From Zoogloea sp. LCSB751 (GTDB lineage: Bacteria; Pseudomonadota; Gammaproteobacteria; Burkholderiales; Rhodocyclaceae), in NCBI RefSeq assembly GCF_002028455.1, contig NZ_MWUM01000011.1, positions 62,001 through 126,000 of the forward strand: a DNA stretch of 64,000 nt. The letters are read 5' to 3'. A program made the translations under genes and the position numbers. Within the stretch, counting starts at the first letter, position 1; each line of letters starts with the position of its first letter. The notes beneath the pieces are model-generated. The model did not search any database. It saw only the letters and a list, made by a program, of their open reading frames with translations, and was not told the DNA's origin. This document shows, in pieces, positions 1 through 10,100 of this stretch.

Positions 1-2
1 GC

Positions 3-1928
3 TTACATTTCGTCCGGCGGTTTGATGGCCAGGCCGGCCCGGTAGGCGGCGATCAGGGTCTGTCGCCAGCGTTCGATGGCTGCCGACAGCGCGTCGCGGG
101 CGACCGGTTTGATCACGTAGTCGTCCATGCCTGCGGCCAGTGCGTCGCGGCGCTCTTCCGGCATCGCATCGGCGCTGACGCCGATGATGTAGGCCTTGTA
201 GCCCTGCTCGCGTAGCTGGCGCGTGGCGGCCAGGCCGTCCAGGCGCGGCATGCGGGCGTCCATGAAGATCAGTTCGTAGTTGGCTTCGGCACAGCGCTGC
301 AGCGCATCTGCGCCGTCTTCGGCAAAGGCCACGTCCTGGGCGCCGAAGCGTTCGAGCATGCGGGTCAGTACGGTCCGGTTGATCGGGTTGTCCTCCACCA
401 CCAGGATGCGTGTGCTCTGGCGCAGGATCGGGCGGGGGGCCTCGGGCGCATGGCTTTCCTCGCCGATGCCGGTTTCCAGTTCGGCGGTGAACCAGAAGCG
501 CGAGCCCACGCCTTCCTCGCTGTCCACGCCGATCTGGCCGCCCATCAGCTCGCACAGCATGCGGCAGATCGCCAGGCCGAGGCCGGTGCCGCCGTAGCGG
601 CGGGTGGTGGACATGTCGGCCTGCTCGAAGGGGGTGAAGATGTGCGCGCACTTATCGGTGGCGATGCCGATGCCGGTGTCGCTGACCGTGACCCGCAGGC
701 TGATCCGGCCGGGGCCGGTCGGCGTCGAGGTGACATGCACGCCGATCTGGCCGCGGGCGGTGAACTTGAAGGCGTTGCCGACCAGGTTCATCAGGATCTG
801 GCGCAGACGGGTCGGGTCGCCGACGACCACCCGCGGTACGCTGTCGGCCACCATCGCGGTGAACACGATGGATTTTTCCACGGCCCGGGCGCGGAACAGT
901 TTTTCCACGTCGGCGACCAGCGGACGCAGGTCGAAGCCGATTCTCTCGAGGCTCAGCTTGCGGGCTTCGATCTTCGAGTAGTCGAGGATGTCGTTGATGA
1001 TGCCCAGCAGTGCGTCGCCGCTGCTCTGGATGGTGGCGATGTATTCCTGTTGTTCCGGCGTGTGCGGCGACATTTCCAGCAACTGCGCCATGCCGATGAT
1101 GCCGTTCATCGGCGTGCGGATCTCGTGGGACATCATCGCCAGGAAGTCGCTCTTGGCCCGGTTGGCGGCATTGGCCGCGTCGCGGGCGGCGATCAGGGCC
1201 TGCTCGGCCTTGTGGCGCTCGGTGACGTCGGTGATGCAGAACACCCGGCCGATGACTTCTTCGTCGTGGCGCGCCGGCCGCGAGCTGGCCTCGAAAATGC
1301 GCCCATCCCGCAGCGGCAGGATGTCGAAGGTCTCCTTCACGTCCTGGCTGTGGCGGGTCAGCAGGGTGTTCAGGTCGGTGCCGTCGTCCACCGCGTCGGC
1401 CATGTACTGGAGGATCGCGCCGTCGTCGTGGCGGGCCAGGAGCTCCTCGGGCAGCTTCCACAGGCGTGCCAGGCGGCGGTTCATGTTGGTGATGCTGCCG
1501 TGGCGGTCGAGAACCAGGATGCCGTCGGCGGTGGCTTCGAGGGTGGCGCGCAAGCGCGAGGCCATCAGCGCCAGCTCGTCCTCGGCGCGTTTCTGCGCGC
1601 CGATGTCGGTGGCCCGCACCAGGATGCCTTCGGGAATCCGCCGTACCGTCTTGCGGGCCGACAGCAGGCTGTCGTCGGCACGCCGGTAGAGCCCCTCCAT
1701 GACCTGTTCCTCGGTACTGCCGCCGGCCCGCACTTCTTCCCAGAAGAACAGGTCGGTGAGCGCGCATTCGATTTCGGTGACCGACTGGCCGGGCAGGCTG
1801 CCGGCCGGGTAGCCGAGCAGGCGCGAGGCGGCCGGGTTGGCGGCGAGGATGACCAGGGACTCGGGATCGACGAGGAGCAGGATCTCCTCGGCCGCGGCGA
1901 ACAGCAGGTCCTGGTAGTGTTCGCTCAT
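3..1928 (-). CDS. PAS-domain hybrid sensor histidine kinase/response regulator
   Basis: A 641-aa cytoplasmic hybrid kinase with no obvious membrane segment. Two PAS-like modules (about residues 5-110 and 125-238) precede a HisKA dimerisation domain whose phospho-accepting His is H268 in SHEIRTPMNG. An HATPase domain follows (about 370-485) with a clear N-box and G boxes (DTGIGI, GGTGLGLAI). A C-terminal receiver domain (about 505-625) has its phospho-acceptor at D557 and the conserved lysine at K607. No output domain is present, so the signal probably passes to a separate phosphotransfer or regulator protein. The start overlaps the stop of the upstream HD-GYP gene by 4 bases, implying translational coupling and a shared signalling task. 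The signal sensed cannot be read from the sequence. Confidence 0.93.
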   Translation of the reverse strand: MSEHYQDLLFAAAEEILLLVDPESLVILAANPAASRLLGYPAGSLPGQSVTEIECALTDLFFWEEVRAGGSTEEQVMEGLYRRADDSLLSARKTVRRIPEGILVRATDIGAQKRAEDELALMASRLRATLEATADGILVLDRHGSITNMNRRLARLWKLPEELLARHDDGAILQYMADAVDDGTDLNTLLTRHSQDVKETFDILPLRDGRIFEASSRPARHDEEVIGRVFCITDVTERHKAEQALIAARDAANAANRAKSDFLAMMSHEIRTPMNGIIGMAQLLEMSPHTPEQQEYIATIQSSGDALLGIINDILDYSKIEARKLSLERIGFDLRPLVADVEKLFRARAVEKSIVFTAMVADSVPRVVVGDPTRLRQILMNLVGNAFKFTARGQIGVHVTSTPTGPGRISLRVTVSDTGIGIATDKCAHIFTPFEQADMSTTRRYGGTGLGLAICRMLCELMGGQIGVDSEEGVGSRFWFTAELETGIGEESHAPEAPRPILRQSTRILVVEDNPINRTVLTRMLERFGAQDVAFAEDGADALQRCAEANYELIFMDARMPRLDGLAATRQLREQGYKAYIIGVSADAMPEERRDALAAGMDDYVIKPVARDALSAAIERWRQTLIAAYRAGLAIKPPDEM

Positions 1929-3217
1929 TGCCGGGGCCCCTTGCGTGAGTCGGAGTCGAAGTAGTAGGTCACGCGTTTGCGCGGGCTGAGGTATTCATAC
2001 ACCTCGGGCGGCAGCTGGATCGGGCGCAGGGCCTTGGCGATGTTGATGTCCGGTTCTTCCTCCAGGTCGAGCAGGATCGCCTCGTCCTTCGGAACGCCGG
2101 GATCGTAGACGGTGACCCACGGCCGCAGCGGCTTGGCCGGATTGACCGAGGACACCAGGGCCAGCGCATCGTTGGAGAGCTTGACGACCGTGCCCGGCGG
2201 ATAAACGCCCAGGCAGCGGATCATCACCTGCAGCACCTTGCCGTCGAACTTGGCGCGGCGCTGGGCGAACATCAGCGACAGCGTCTCGTGGGGCGTCATC
2301 GCCTTGGCCAGGTCGGGCGGGTTGCACAGGTTGTCGTAGTAATTGACCAGCGACACGATGCGCGCCAGCGGATCGATCTGGTCGCCCTTGAGCTTGTTGG
2401 GGTAGCCGCTGCCATCGGACAGTTCGTGGTGCTGGGCGATGATGCGCAGCACCGGCTCGGGCAGGCCGAGCTGCTTGCCCATGCGCACGCCGTACTCGCA
2501 GTGCAGCTGGCGCAGGTTGCGTTCCGGCGTGGTGAGCTCCTGGCGGGGCCGCGCGATGCGGTCGGGCACGTCGCTGAGGCCGATGTCATGGAGCAGTGCG
2601 CCGACCCCCAGCAGCTGGCAGGTGGGCCGGTTGAAGCCCAGGTCCTTGGCCAGCATCATCGACAGGATGGAGGTGTTGAGGCCGTGGAAGTAGGTTTCCT
2701 CGCCACCGGCGTGTTCGCCGATCACGTGCAGCGCCACGTCGGGCTGATCGAGGAAGGCGCTGACCATCTGATTGACCAGTTCGTCCACTTCCTCCAGGCA
2801 TTCCTTGGGGCGTGCGAACAGGTTCTTGTTGATGTTGCGCATCACGCCGGCGGCCTTGACCAGTGCCTTTTCCACCTCGATCACCTGGCGCTTGCGCTGG
2901 GCCAGGCGGGCGATGCGCTCGTGCTTGCTGGCCAGGGCGGCGTTGGTGGCTTCGTCCTCGACCGCTGGCGCGGGGGGCGGAATCTCCACCGGCAGCGTCG
3001 TCACCATGCCCCGCGGCAGCACGTCGGAGCGGTCCGGGTCGTAGCGGAAGTGCTTCAGGCCCAGGCTGCGCAGGATCTGCAGCTGCTCGGCGGTGCGGAT
3101 CTTGAAGCTGTTGAAGCTGAACGGGTGGCTGAACCAGGGCAGGTCGATATGAATGAACAGCCCTATGCAGAGCTGGTCAGGGGTCACGACGAAATCCTGG
3201 GACGGAGTGTCTGGCAT
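1925..3217 (-). CDS. HD-GYP domain cyclic-di-GMP phosphodiesterase with N-terminal DUF3391
   Basis: A 430-aa protein. The N-terminal 80 or so residues match the DUF3391 type found in front of HD-GYP enzymes. The catalytic HD-GYP domain spans about 165-350, with the metal-binding HDIG at 210-213 and HHELSDGSGYP at 263-273. HD-GYP proteins hydrolyse cyclic-di-GMP, favouring motility over biofilm growth. All expected metal ligands and the GYP triplet are visible, so activity is likely. There is no receiver domain or membrane segment. The gene sits between two hybrid histidine kinases and overlaps the downstream kinase by 4 bases, so the kinases may control this enzyme or share its input. The start codon lacks a strong ribosome binding site. 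Confidence 0.92.
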   Translation of the reverse strand: MPDTPSQDFVVTPDQLCIGLFIHIDLPWFSHPFSFNSFKIRTAEQLQILRSLGLKHFRYDPDRSDVLPRGMVTTLPVEIPPPAPAVEDEATNAALASKHERIARLAQRKRQVIEVEKALVKAAGVMRNINKNLFARPKECLEEVDELVNQMVSAFLDQPDVALHVIGEHAGGEETYFHGLNTSILSMMLAKDLGFNRPTCQLLGVGALLHDIGLSDVPDRIARPRQELTTPERNLRQLHCEYGVRMGKQLGLPEPVLRIIAQHHELSDGSGYPNKLKGDQIDPLARIVSLVNYYDNLCNPPDLAKAMTPHETLSLMFAQRRAKFDGKVLQVMIRCLGVYPPGTVVKLSNDALALVSSVNPAKPLRPWVTVYDPGVPKDEAILLDLEEEPDINIAKALRPIQLPPEVYEYLSPRKRVTYYFDSDSRKGPRQ

Positions 3218-3270
3218 CGGTGGGCAAGCGGCGGACGATTCCTGCTATTTCGGCCGGCAAAAGCCGAAGT

Positions 3271-6159
3271 TTAACCGCCCAGGGTATGGCTGGTGATGGC
3301 TGCGGGCGTCTTGGCCCGCTTTTCGAGCCAGTGCAGCAGGGTGCGGAACAGCAGATCCGGGTCGGCGGGCTTGGGGATGAAGTCGTCCATGCCGGCAGCG
3401 CGGCAGGCCAGCCGGTCTTCCTCGAAGGCGTTGGCGGTCATCGCCAGGATCGGTGTGCGACCGTGGGCGGGCAGGGCGCGGATGGCGCGGGTGGCGGCGA
3501 GGCCGTCCATCACCGGCATCTGGATGTCCATCAGGATCAGGTCATAGGGCGTCTGCTCGGCCAGGCGCAGTGCTTCCGCGCCGTTCTCGGCAAGGTCGGT
3601 GGGCAGGCCGAGGATCTCGCGCAGCAGCTCCAGGCTCACTTCCTGGTTCACCCAGTCGTCCTCGGCCAGCAGGATGCGTCGGTGGCGGTGCTCGGCGCGC
3701 AGTTTCTGCTCGGCGTCGGTGCTGCTCGGCAGTGGGTGCTCCGGGTTGGGCAGGGGGCGGGCGCTGCGGGCCACCCGGCACGTGAACCAGAAGACGCTGC
3801 CTTCGCCAGGGATGCTGTCCACACCGATCTCACCGCCCATCAGGCGCACCAGGCGCTGGCAGATCGTCAATCCCAGGCCGGTGCCGCCGAAGCGGCGGGT
3901 GGTGGAGCTGTCGGCCTGCTCGAAGGGCTGGAAGATCCGGTGCAGTGCGTCGGCAGGAATGCCGATGCCGGTGTCGCGGACTTCAAAGCGCAGCAGCAGG
4001 CCGTCGCTACCCTCGCTGGCGCCGCTGACGGCCAGCGTGACGCTGCCCTGGTGGGTGAACTTGATGGCGTTGCCGATGATGTTGAGCAGTACCTGCTGCA
4101 GGCGCAGGGGGTCGCCGAGCAGCGGCAGGTCGGCCAGTTCGGGCGCCAGTTCCAGGCGCAACTGCAGGCCGCGGGCGGCCACATCGGTACCGACAAGACT
4201 GTCCACGTTGGCGATCACTGCCTTGAGCTGGAAAGGCACTTCTTCGATCGGCAGGCGTTCGGCGTCGATGCGCGACAGCTCCAGCACGTCGTTGAGCAGT
4301 TGCAGCAGGTGGCCGGCGGCGCGGGAGATGCGGCCGAGGCGCTCGCGCTGATCGGGGTCGGCATTCTTGCGGCTGAGGATGTGGGTGAGGCCGATGATGG
4401 CATTCATGGGGGGGCGCAGCTCGTGGCTCATGTTGGCCAGGAAGCTGCTTTTCGCTCGGTTGGCGGCCTCGGCGGCTTCCTTGGCGATGGACAGGTCGGC
4501 GGTGCGGGCGGCGACCAGTTCCTCCAGGTGATCCCGATGGCTTGCCAGTTCCCGGTTGGCCGCCGCGATGTCGTGGGTCTGGCGCTCGACGCGGCGCTCG
4601 ATGATGGCGGTGCGGCCGGTCATGCCGAGCATCAGGGTCTGCAGGAGGGTGGCGAAGAGCAGGCCGACGACGCCGACGCCCCAGGCGATCCACGGCCGGT
4701 TGAGGGCCAGGTAGCGGTCGTCGGCAAACACCTGCAGGGTCCATGTCCGGTCGCCGGCGCGGATCTGGCCGGACCACATGGCACGGGTGGTACGTGCGTC
4801 CATCGGCTCCGTGGCACGGTCGAGGCGCTGCGGTCCCGGGCCGGCGGCCGGGTCGGTCAGTTCCAGGTGCAGCCCCGGCGGCAGTCCGTCACCGGTGGCC
4901 ACCGCCACCAGCTGGTCCATGTTGATGATGGCGATGGCAAAGCCCCGCAGCGGGTCGCTCCTGACCGGCCTTTCCCCATGCCAATGCACCGGCGCGAGGG
5001 CCAGCACCGTCACCTTGCCGGTTTGCTCCTGGACCAGCCGCAGCGGCGCGCTGACGGCGATGCCCGAATACGCCCTCTGGCCGCGGTCCAGCGCCTCGCG
5101 GCGCACCTTCTCGGAGGCAAGATCGAAGCCCAGGGCGAGCCGGTTCGGGAGCGCCGGGGAGATATAGGTCACCGGCACGTAGGCATCCCGCGCGGCCGCC
5201 GGCACGAGGCTGCCGTCCTCGCTGCGTTCCTTGATGGCGAACTGGCGCTCGTTCAGGCGCCGGCTCATGTCGCGCTCGAAGGTGGCCCGCTCGGCGACTG
5301 GCACATAGGCGTTGAAGCTGAAGGCGGCCAGGTCCGGGTTGTCCTGCAGCGTGGACAGTGTGAAGGCCTCGAACTGGGCTGGGCCGATGTCAGGCGTCAC
5401 CTCGAGCAGGCGGCGCAGGGACAGCAGGGCCTCCCGATGGATCTGCAGGCGATCCTCGATGCGTTTCTGCACCCGCTCGGCGTCGGCCTCAAGGCGATGT
5501 TGCTGGCCGTTCTGCTCCCAGCGGGCAGTGGCGTAGATGGCGATGCCGACGAACAGCAGGGTCAGCAGCATCGGCGCGGTGATCTGGCGCCGGCGGGCCT
5601 GCCACAGGTGGTTGGAGCGGATCAGGAAGCACAGGCACAGGGGCGCGAAGGTCAGAACGCCGAGGGTGTCGCCGACGAACCAGTTCCACCACGCAAAGGC
5701 CAGCTGCGGCGTGGCCATGACCTGCAGCAGCGCCAGGCTGCCGACGCCGACCGAAGCCGAGACCAGGCAGGCCAGTGGGCCGCCGATCAGCAGGAAGTGC
5801 AGCACTGTCCGCTCGTGTTCCAGCGCATGCCAGCCGTTGCCGCCCCAGCGGCGCACCAGGGCCTGGCCGAGCCAGGCCTGGGCGGTCGCGCCGCTGGCGA
5901 TCAGGCTCGCCGCCACGGCAGTCCGCGGATCGAGCGTGTGGCTGAGGAAGGCCAGGCCCAGGTTGAGGCTGGCCGAGCCGAGCCAGATGCCCGGCAGCGC
6001 GCTGCGGCCGAAGCACAGGGCGGCCGCCAGGGCCAGGCCGGAGGCTGGGAAGATCGGGCTGGCGTAACCCGGAGCGATCGCGAACAGCAAGCCGAGCCCG
6101 CCGAGGGCCAGGTAGCCGGCGGCAACGAGCAGGAGTCGGCTGGGCGTGGCGTTCAACAT
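3271..6159 (-). CDS. MASE1/CHASE membrane hybrid histidine kinase with receiver domain
   Basis: A 962-aa membrane sensor. Residues 1-215 hold several hydrophobic helices of the MASE1 type. Residues about 220-480 form a CHASE-like periplasmic sensor, followed by a transmembrane helix near 488-512. After a coiled linker comes HisKA with phospho-accepting H579, an HATPase domain (about 690-800, with DTGIGI and GGTGLGL) and a receiver domain near the C-terminus with D878 and a conserved lysine in FIPKPAD. The H-box reads SHELRPPMNA where SHELRTPLNA is usual; the Thr-to-Pro change is next to the catalytic region but leaves His and Glu intact. It lies just upstream of the HD-GYP gene on the same strand (53-bp gap) and is probably in the same signalling unit. 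Confidence 0.92.
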   Translation of the reverse strand: MLNATPSRLLLVAAGYLALGGLGLLFAIAPGYASPIFPASGLALAAALCFGRSALPGIWLGSASLNLGLAFLSHTLDPRTAVAASLIASGATAQAWLGQALVRRWGGNGWHALEHERTVLHFLLIGGPLACLVSASVGVGSLALLQVMATPQLAFAWWNWFVGDTLGVLTFAPLCLCFLIRSNHLWQARRRQITAPMLLTLLFVGIAIYATARWEQNGQQHRLEADAERVQKRIEDRLQIHREALLSLRRLLEVTPDIGPAQFEAFTLSTLQDNPDLAAFSFNAYVPVAERATFERDMSRRLNERQFAIKERSEDGSLVPAAARDAYVPVTYISPALPNRLALGFDLASEKVRREALDRGQRAYSGIAVSAPLRLVQEQTGKVTVLALAPVHWHGERPVRSDPLRGFAIAIINMDQLVAVATGDGLPPGLHLELTDPAAGPGPQRLDRATEPMDARTTRAMWSGQIRAGDRTWTLQVFADDRYLALNRPWIAWGVGVVGLLFATLLQTLMLGMTGRTAIIERRVERQTHDIAAANRELASHRDHLEELVAARTADLSIAKEAAEAANRAKSSFLANMSHELRPPMNAIIGLTHILSRKNADPDQRERLGRISRAAGHLLQLLNDVLELSRIDAERLPIEEVPFQLKAVIANVDSLVGTDVAARGLQLRLELAPELADLPLLGDPLRLQQVLLNIIGNAIKFTHQGSVTLAVSGASEGSDGLLLRFEVRDTGIGIPADALHRIFQPFEQADSSTTRRFGGTGLGLTICQRLVRLMGGEIGVDSIPGEGSVFWFTCRVARSARPLPNPEHPLPSSTDAEQKLRAEHRHRRILLAEDDWVNQEVSLELLREILGLPTDLAENGAEALRLAEQTPYDLILMDIQMPVMDGLAATRAIRALPAHGRTPILAMTANAFEEDRLACRAAGMDDFIPKPADPDLLFRTLLHWLEKRAKTPAAITSHTLGG

Positions 6160-6340
6160 CTTCAGACGGGGGCCACGACGGAGGCGGCGGATCAGTTGGC
6201 CGGGACAGACCGGCCGGAAGTGGAAAATGTACTACTTAAGGCATAGGCATGGGTACGCGCGGTGCCGCCCTGCAACATGGATTCACATTGCCTGTTATGC
6301 TGCGCCGCTTCCTTCCCGGACCCTGTTGGCACCTGTACCG

Positions 6341-7099
6341 ATGGAAATGAACACTGCCGGCTGGATCGTCACCGCGATCGCCGTCCTGCTCACCGGTATC
6401 TCCAAGTCCGGCCTCGGCGGCGCCCTCGGCGGGCTGGCCGTGCCCTTCATGTCCATGTGGCTGTCGCCGCGCGATGCGGTGGCGGTGATGCTGCCGATCC
6501 TGATCTGCATGGACATGGTCGGCATCCGCGCCTGGCGCGGCCAGGCCGACTGGGCCGACCTGCGCCTGTTGATCCCGGCTGCGGTGCTCGGCATTGCCGC
6601 CGGCACGCTGGCCTTCGGGGTGATGTCGGAAACGATGGTGAAAGGCGCGCTGGGCCTGATCTCGGTGGCTTTCGCGGCGGATCGCCTGCTGCGCCGCAGC
6701 CGCCCGGCTGCCGGGGCGGACGGCCAGCCGCCACGCCGCGGCTTCGCCTGGCTGTGCGGCGCCGGGGCCGGCTTCACCAGCACCCTGGCCCACGCCGGCG
6801 GGCCGCCGGTGATGGTCTACCTGCTCAGCCGCGGCCAGCCGCGCCAAGTCTTCGTGGCGACTTCGGTGTTCTTCTTCGCCTTCATCAACCTGGCCAAGCT
6901 GCCCTTCTACCTGGGTCTCGGCCTGTTCAACCGCGATACCCTGCTGATGTCGGCGATGCTGCTGCCGCTGGTGCCGATCGGCGTGTGGACCGGCATGCGC
7001 GTGCTGGCCAGGCTGCCGGAGCGCGGCTTCTACCTGTTCGCCACGGCGGCGCTGGGCCTGTCGGGCGTGAAGCTGCTGTGGGACGCCGTCGCCGGCTGA
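6341..7099 (+). CDS. TauE/SafE family sulfite/anion exporter
   Basis: A 252-aa integral membrane permease of the TauE/SafE (TSUP) family with seven or eight hydrophobic segments and the two half-repeats typical of the family. Small-residue-rich motifs (SGLGGALGG near the N-terminus and GFTSTLAHAGGPPV in the second half) match these anion/sulfur-compound exporters. The start is placed at the methionine right before the first hydrophobic helix; a start 6 bases later is equally possible, and the in-frame extension to 6146 is basic, non-hydrophobic and unlikely to be translated. The gene stands alone on the plus strand, convergent with the eCIS effector gene (4 bases between stops). The substrate is unknown. 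Confidence 0.85.
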   Translation: MEMNTAGWIVTAIAVLLTGISKSGLGGALGGLAVPFMSMWLSPRDAVAVMLPILICMDMVGIRAWRGQADWADLRLLIPAAVLGIAAGTLAFGVMSETMVKGALGLISVAFAADRLLRRSRPAAGADGQPPRRGFAWLCGAGAGFTSTLAHAGGPPVMVYLLSRGQPRQVFVATSVFFFAFINLAKLPFYLGLGLFNRDTLLMSAMLLPLVPIGVWTGMRVLARLPERGFYLFATAALGLSGVKLLWDAVAG

Positions 7100-7102
7100 G
7101 CG

Positions 7103-10100
7103 CTACTTGCCGAGATCGAAGACCTCCGCGTCCGGCCGCGCGCCCTGGCGCGATGCGATGGTGCTGGTGAAGGCCTCCTGCTGCTCGCCGTCCTCGTTCT
7201 TGCGGATCGCGTAGCAGTTGAAGTCGGCGTTCACGAAGTTGCGCGGGCTCTTCTTGCCGGGCACCGGGAAACTGGAGGCGACGATGCCCACCTTCACCTC
7301 GTACCACACCCAGCTGTTCTTCTTTTTCAGCCAGCCGAGCACCGTCGATTCGGTGGAATAGCGGTGGCGGCTGTTGGCGATGGCGGTGATCGGGAACAGG
7401 TTCTTGTCGTCGCCCTCGCCGCCCAGCTTGTCGTTGAGCAGGTGGCCCTTGATGTACTTGCGTTCGGCGCTCTCGCCCGGATCGGTGACCAGCTGGTTCA
7501 TCACCGCTGACAGCGCCGACGAGGATGGCCCGCTGCCGTGGGCACCGGCATATTTGGCGTCGAGCCAGTCGATGCTCATGTGCACCGCCACCTGGCTGCC
7601 GCCGAGGCCGGTCTGAACCTGGCTCAGGAAGCGGGTTTTCTTCGGCGCGCCGGTTTCCTCGAAGGCCTCGAAGAGGGTTTTCATGTCGGCCACCACCGTC
7701 GGTGCCTCGGGCGTCGTGGCGAGGGTCTGGCGCACTCGCCCGATCACCGCCACGGCGTTCTTGCGGGCCTTGCTGGCGTCCGCCTCCCTGGCCATCGCGG
7801 CGTACTGGTCGAGCTTGGTGAGGATGGGCTTGGGATCCTTGCTGGCCACCATCGGTACCGGCTTCTTCTCGTCGCCGGTGAAATACACCTCGTGGGATTC
7901 GCCGCCAGCGGTGCGGAAGGGCTTCTTCTCCTTCCACCATTCGACGACCTTGCCGACGGCCGCCTTGGCCTTGCCATACAGCGCCTTGCCGATCTTGACG
8001 ATCCAGCCGACCAGCCAGTCGAGGGCCTTGTCGATCGGCGCGCGGATCTTCTGGATCACCGCCATCACCTTGTCGGCCACCTTGCCGAGGCCGATGAAGC
8101 CGGCCAGGAAGCTGATCGCCAGGGACAGCAGGTTGGCCAGCGTGCTCTCCACGCGCTTGGCCGCCGCGTCTATGGCGCCGCCGGCAATCGCCACGATGGA
8201 ATCCACGAAGGCCTTCACGGTCTGGGCGATCTGCGCCAGCTTGCTGACGAAGACCATCACCGTGTCGTAGATCGACAGGATCGCCGAGATGAAGCCGGCA
8301 CCGGGGATGAACATCGCCACCAGTTTGGGCACCGCCTTCTTCACCACCATGTCGATGACGAAGTCGCTGATGCCGCCGATCACCATGTCCTTCAGGTTGC
8401 CGAGCATCTCCTTGATCTTGTCCCACGCCGCCGCCGGCCCGCCGGTGACCAGCGCGACGACCACGTCGAAGCCGGTCTCCATGGCCTTCACCACCGGCTC
8501 GCCGACCGCGGTGACGAGCTTCTGGCGGATGTTCTGCCAGGTCAGGCCGAGCACCGACAGCACGAACTTGAGGATTTCCTGCAGCTCCAGCTTCTGCGGG
8601 ATGTAGATGCCCGGCAGCGCGCCGGTGAGCCATTCGATGAGGCCGGTCTTGAGGTGCGTGCCGATGCGGTCCACGAAGCCCTCGAAGCCGGCCTTGGCGG
8701 CCCGCACCAGGTTGCGCACGAAGCCGATCGGATTGCGGAAGATGCTCTGCAGCGCACCGGCGGTGCGGCGCAGGTAGGGCATCACGCTGGGGGCGACCAC
8801 CTCGAAAATGATTTCCAGCAGGCTGATCACCTGTTGGCCGGCCCAGCTGAAGAAGCGCCCGGCGAAATCGCCGAAGACCCGCGCGATGCGCACGAAGGTC
8901 TGCGGCAGGGTCAGCAGGTCGGATACGCCGAGGCTGCGCAGGGTATCCATGAACATCCCCGGCAGCGCCGTGACGAAGCCCATCAGCCCGGCCAGTGCGC
9001 CCTGGAACCAGGCCCAGGCGCGGGCGATGGCGTTGCCCTTCTGGATGTTTTCCCACACCTCGTCCTGGCCGATCAGCTTCATGAAGCCGCCGATCAGGTT
9101 TTCGGCGCTGCGTGGCACCGGGTCGCCGGTGATCGGATTGCGGCCGAGCACCGCGCACAGCAGGTCCCAGCCGCGGGTGCCGGCGGCCAGCCCGGCCAGC
9201 GGGCGCAGGATCGCGTCGCGGATGAACTGCAGCACGCCGGACACCAGGTTGCCGACGAAGCTCGTGATGCGCGAGATGGGATCGGTGACGATGCGCTTGG
9301 CCCGCTCCCACACCCCGCCCAGGTCGAAGATGTCGCGCCAGCCCAGGCTGTCGAGGAAGCGGTCCACCGCCTGGCGGATGCTGCTGCCGATCAGCCCGAG
9401 GGTGGCGATCTGCTGCTGTACCCACACGGCCACCCGGTCGATGATGCCGTGGTTGTCGAGGGCCTGGGTGATCAGCGCGCCGCCGGGCATCAGCTCGACC
9501 ACCGCCCGCAGCAGGTTGGCCGGGCTGCGCTCGACGGCCCGCATGTTGATCGGGTTCACCCCCAGCACCAGCGTGAACATGCGGAAGCCGGGCAGGTTGT
9601 TGGCGTGGTCGGCGAAGTAGTCCAGCGCGTCGCCGATGCCGAGGCGCTGCACCGCCGGGGCGCTGTGCTCGACGACGCCGGGCAGCAGGCTGCGCCGGAC
9701 CTGGGCGGGCGCCTGCGCGGCGGCGCCCTGCTGGATGGTGTGGGTCAGCTCGTGGGCGATCAGCTCGCGGCCGGCGCTGTTGTCGGGCTGGTAGGCGTCG
9801 CGCCCGAAGAAGATCTCGCGGCCGACCGTGAAGGCGGCGGCGTTGAGGCGGCGGCTGGCCTGGGCCGCCTGCGGTCCGGTGTGAATGCGCACTGCCGAGA
9901 AGTCGGCACCGAAGCGGGGCTCCATGAAGTCCCGCAGGCTGCGCGGCAGCGGCTGGCCGCCAGTGGGCAGCGCGGCCGCCGCGGCGGGGGCCGGCCGTGG
10001 CGCAGCGGCTGCCGCTGTCGCTGTCGCCGGTGCGCGCTGGGCCGCCGCCGGCACGAGGCCGGTAAAACGGGTGGTGCTGGCCGACACCGGCGCCGCCGGC

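Noticed and set aside
450..1964. Long plus-strand open frame opposite the first hybrid kinase
   Set aside because: Its product has a His/Gln/Gly/Ala-rich composition typical of antisense frames in GC-rich DNA and the minus-strand kinase has complete conserved domains.
3220..6246. 1008-codon plus-strand frame opposite the MASE1/CHASE kinase
   Set aside because: Low-complexity Gln/Gly/Ala/Val product with no domain; shadow of the kinase gene.
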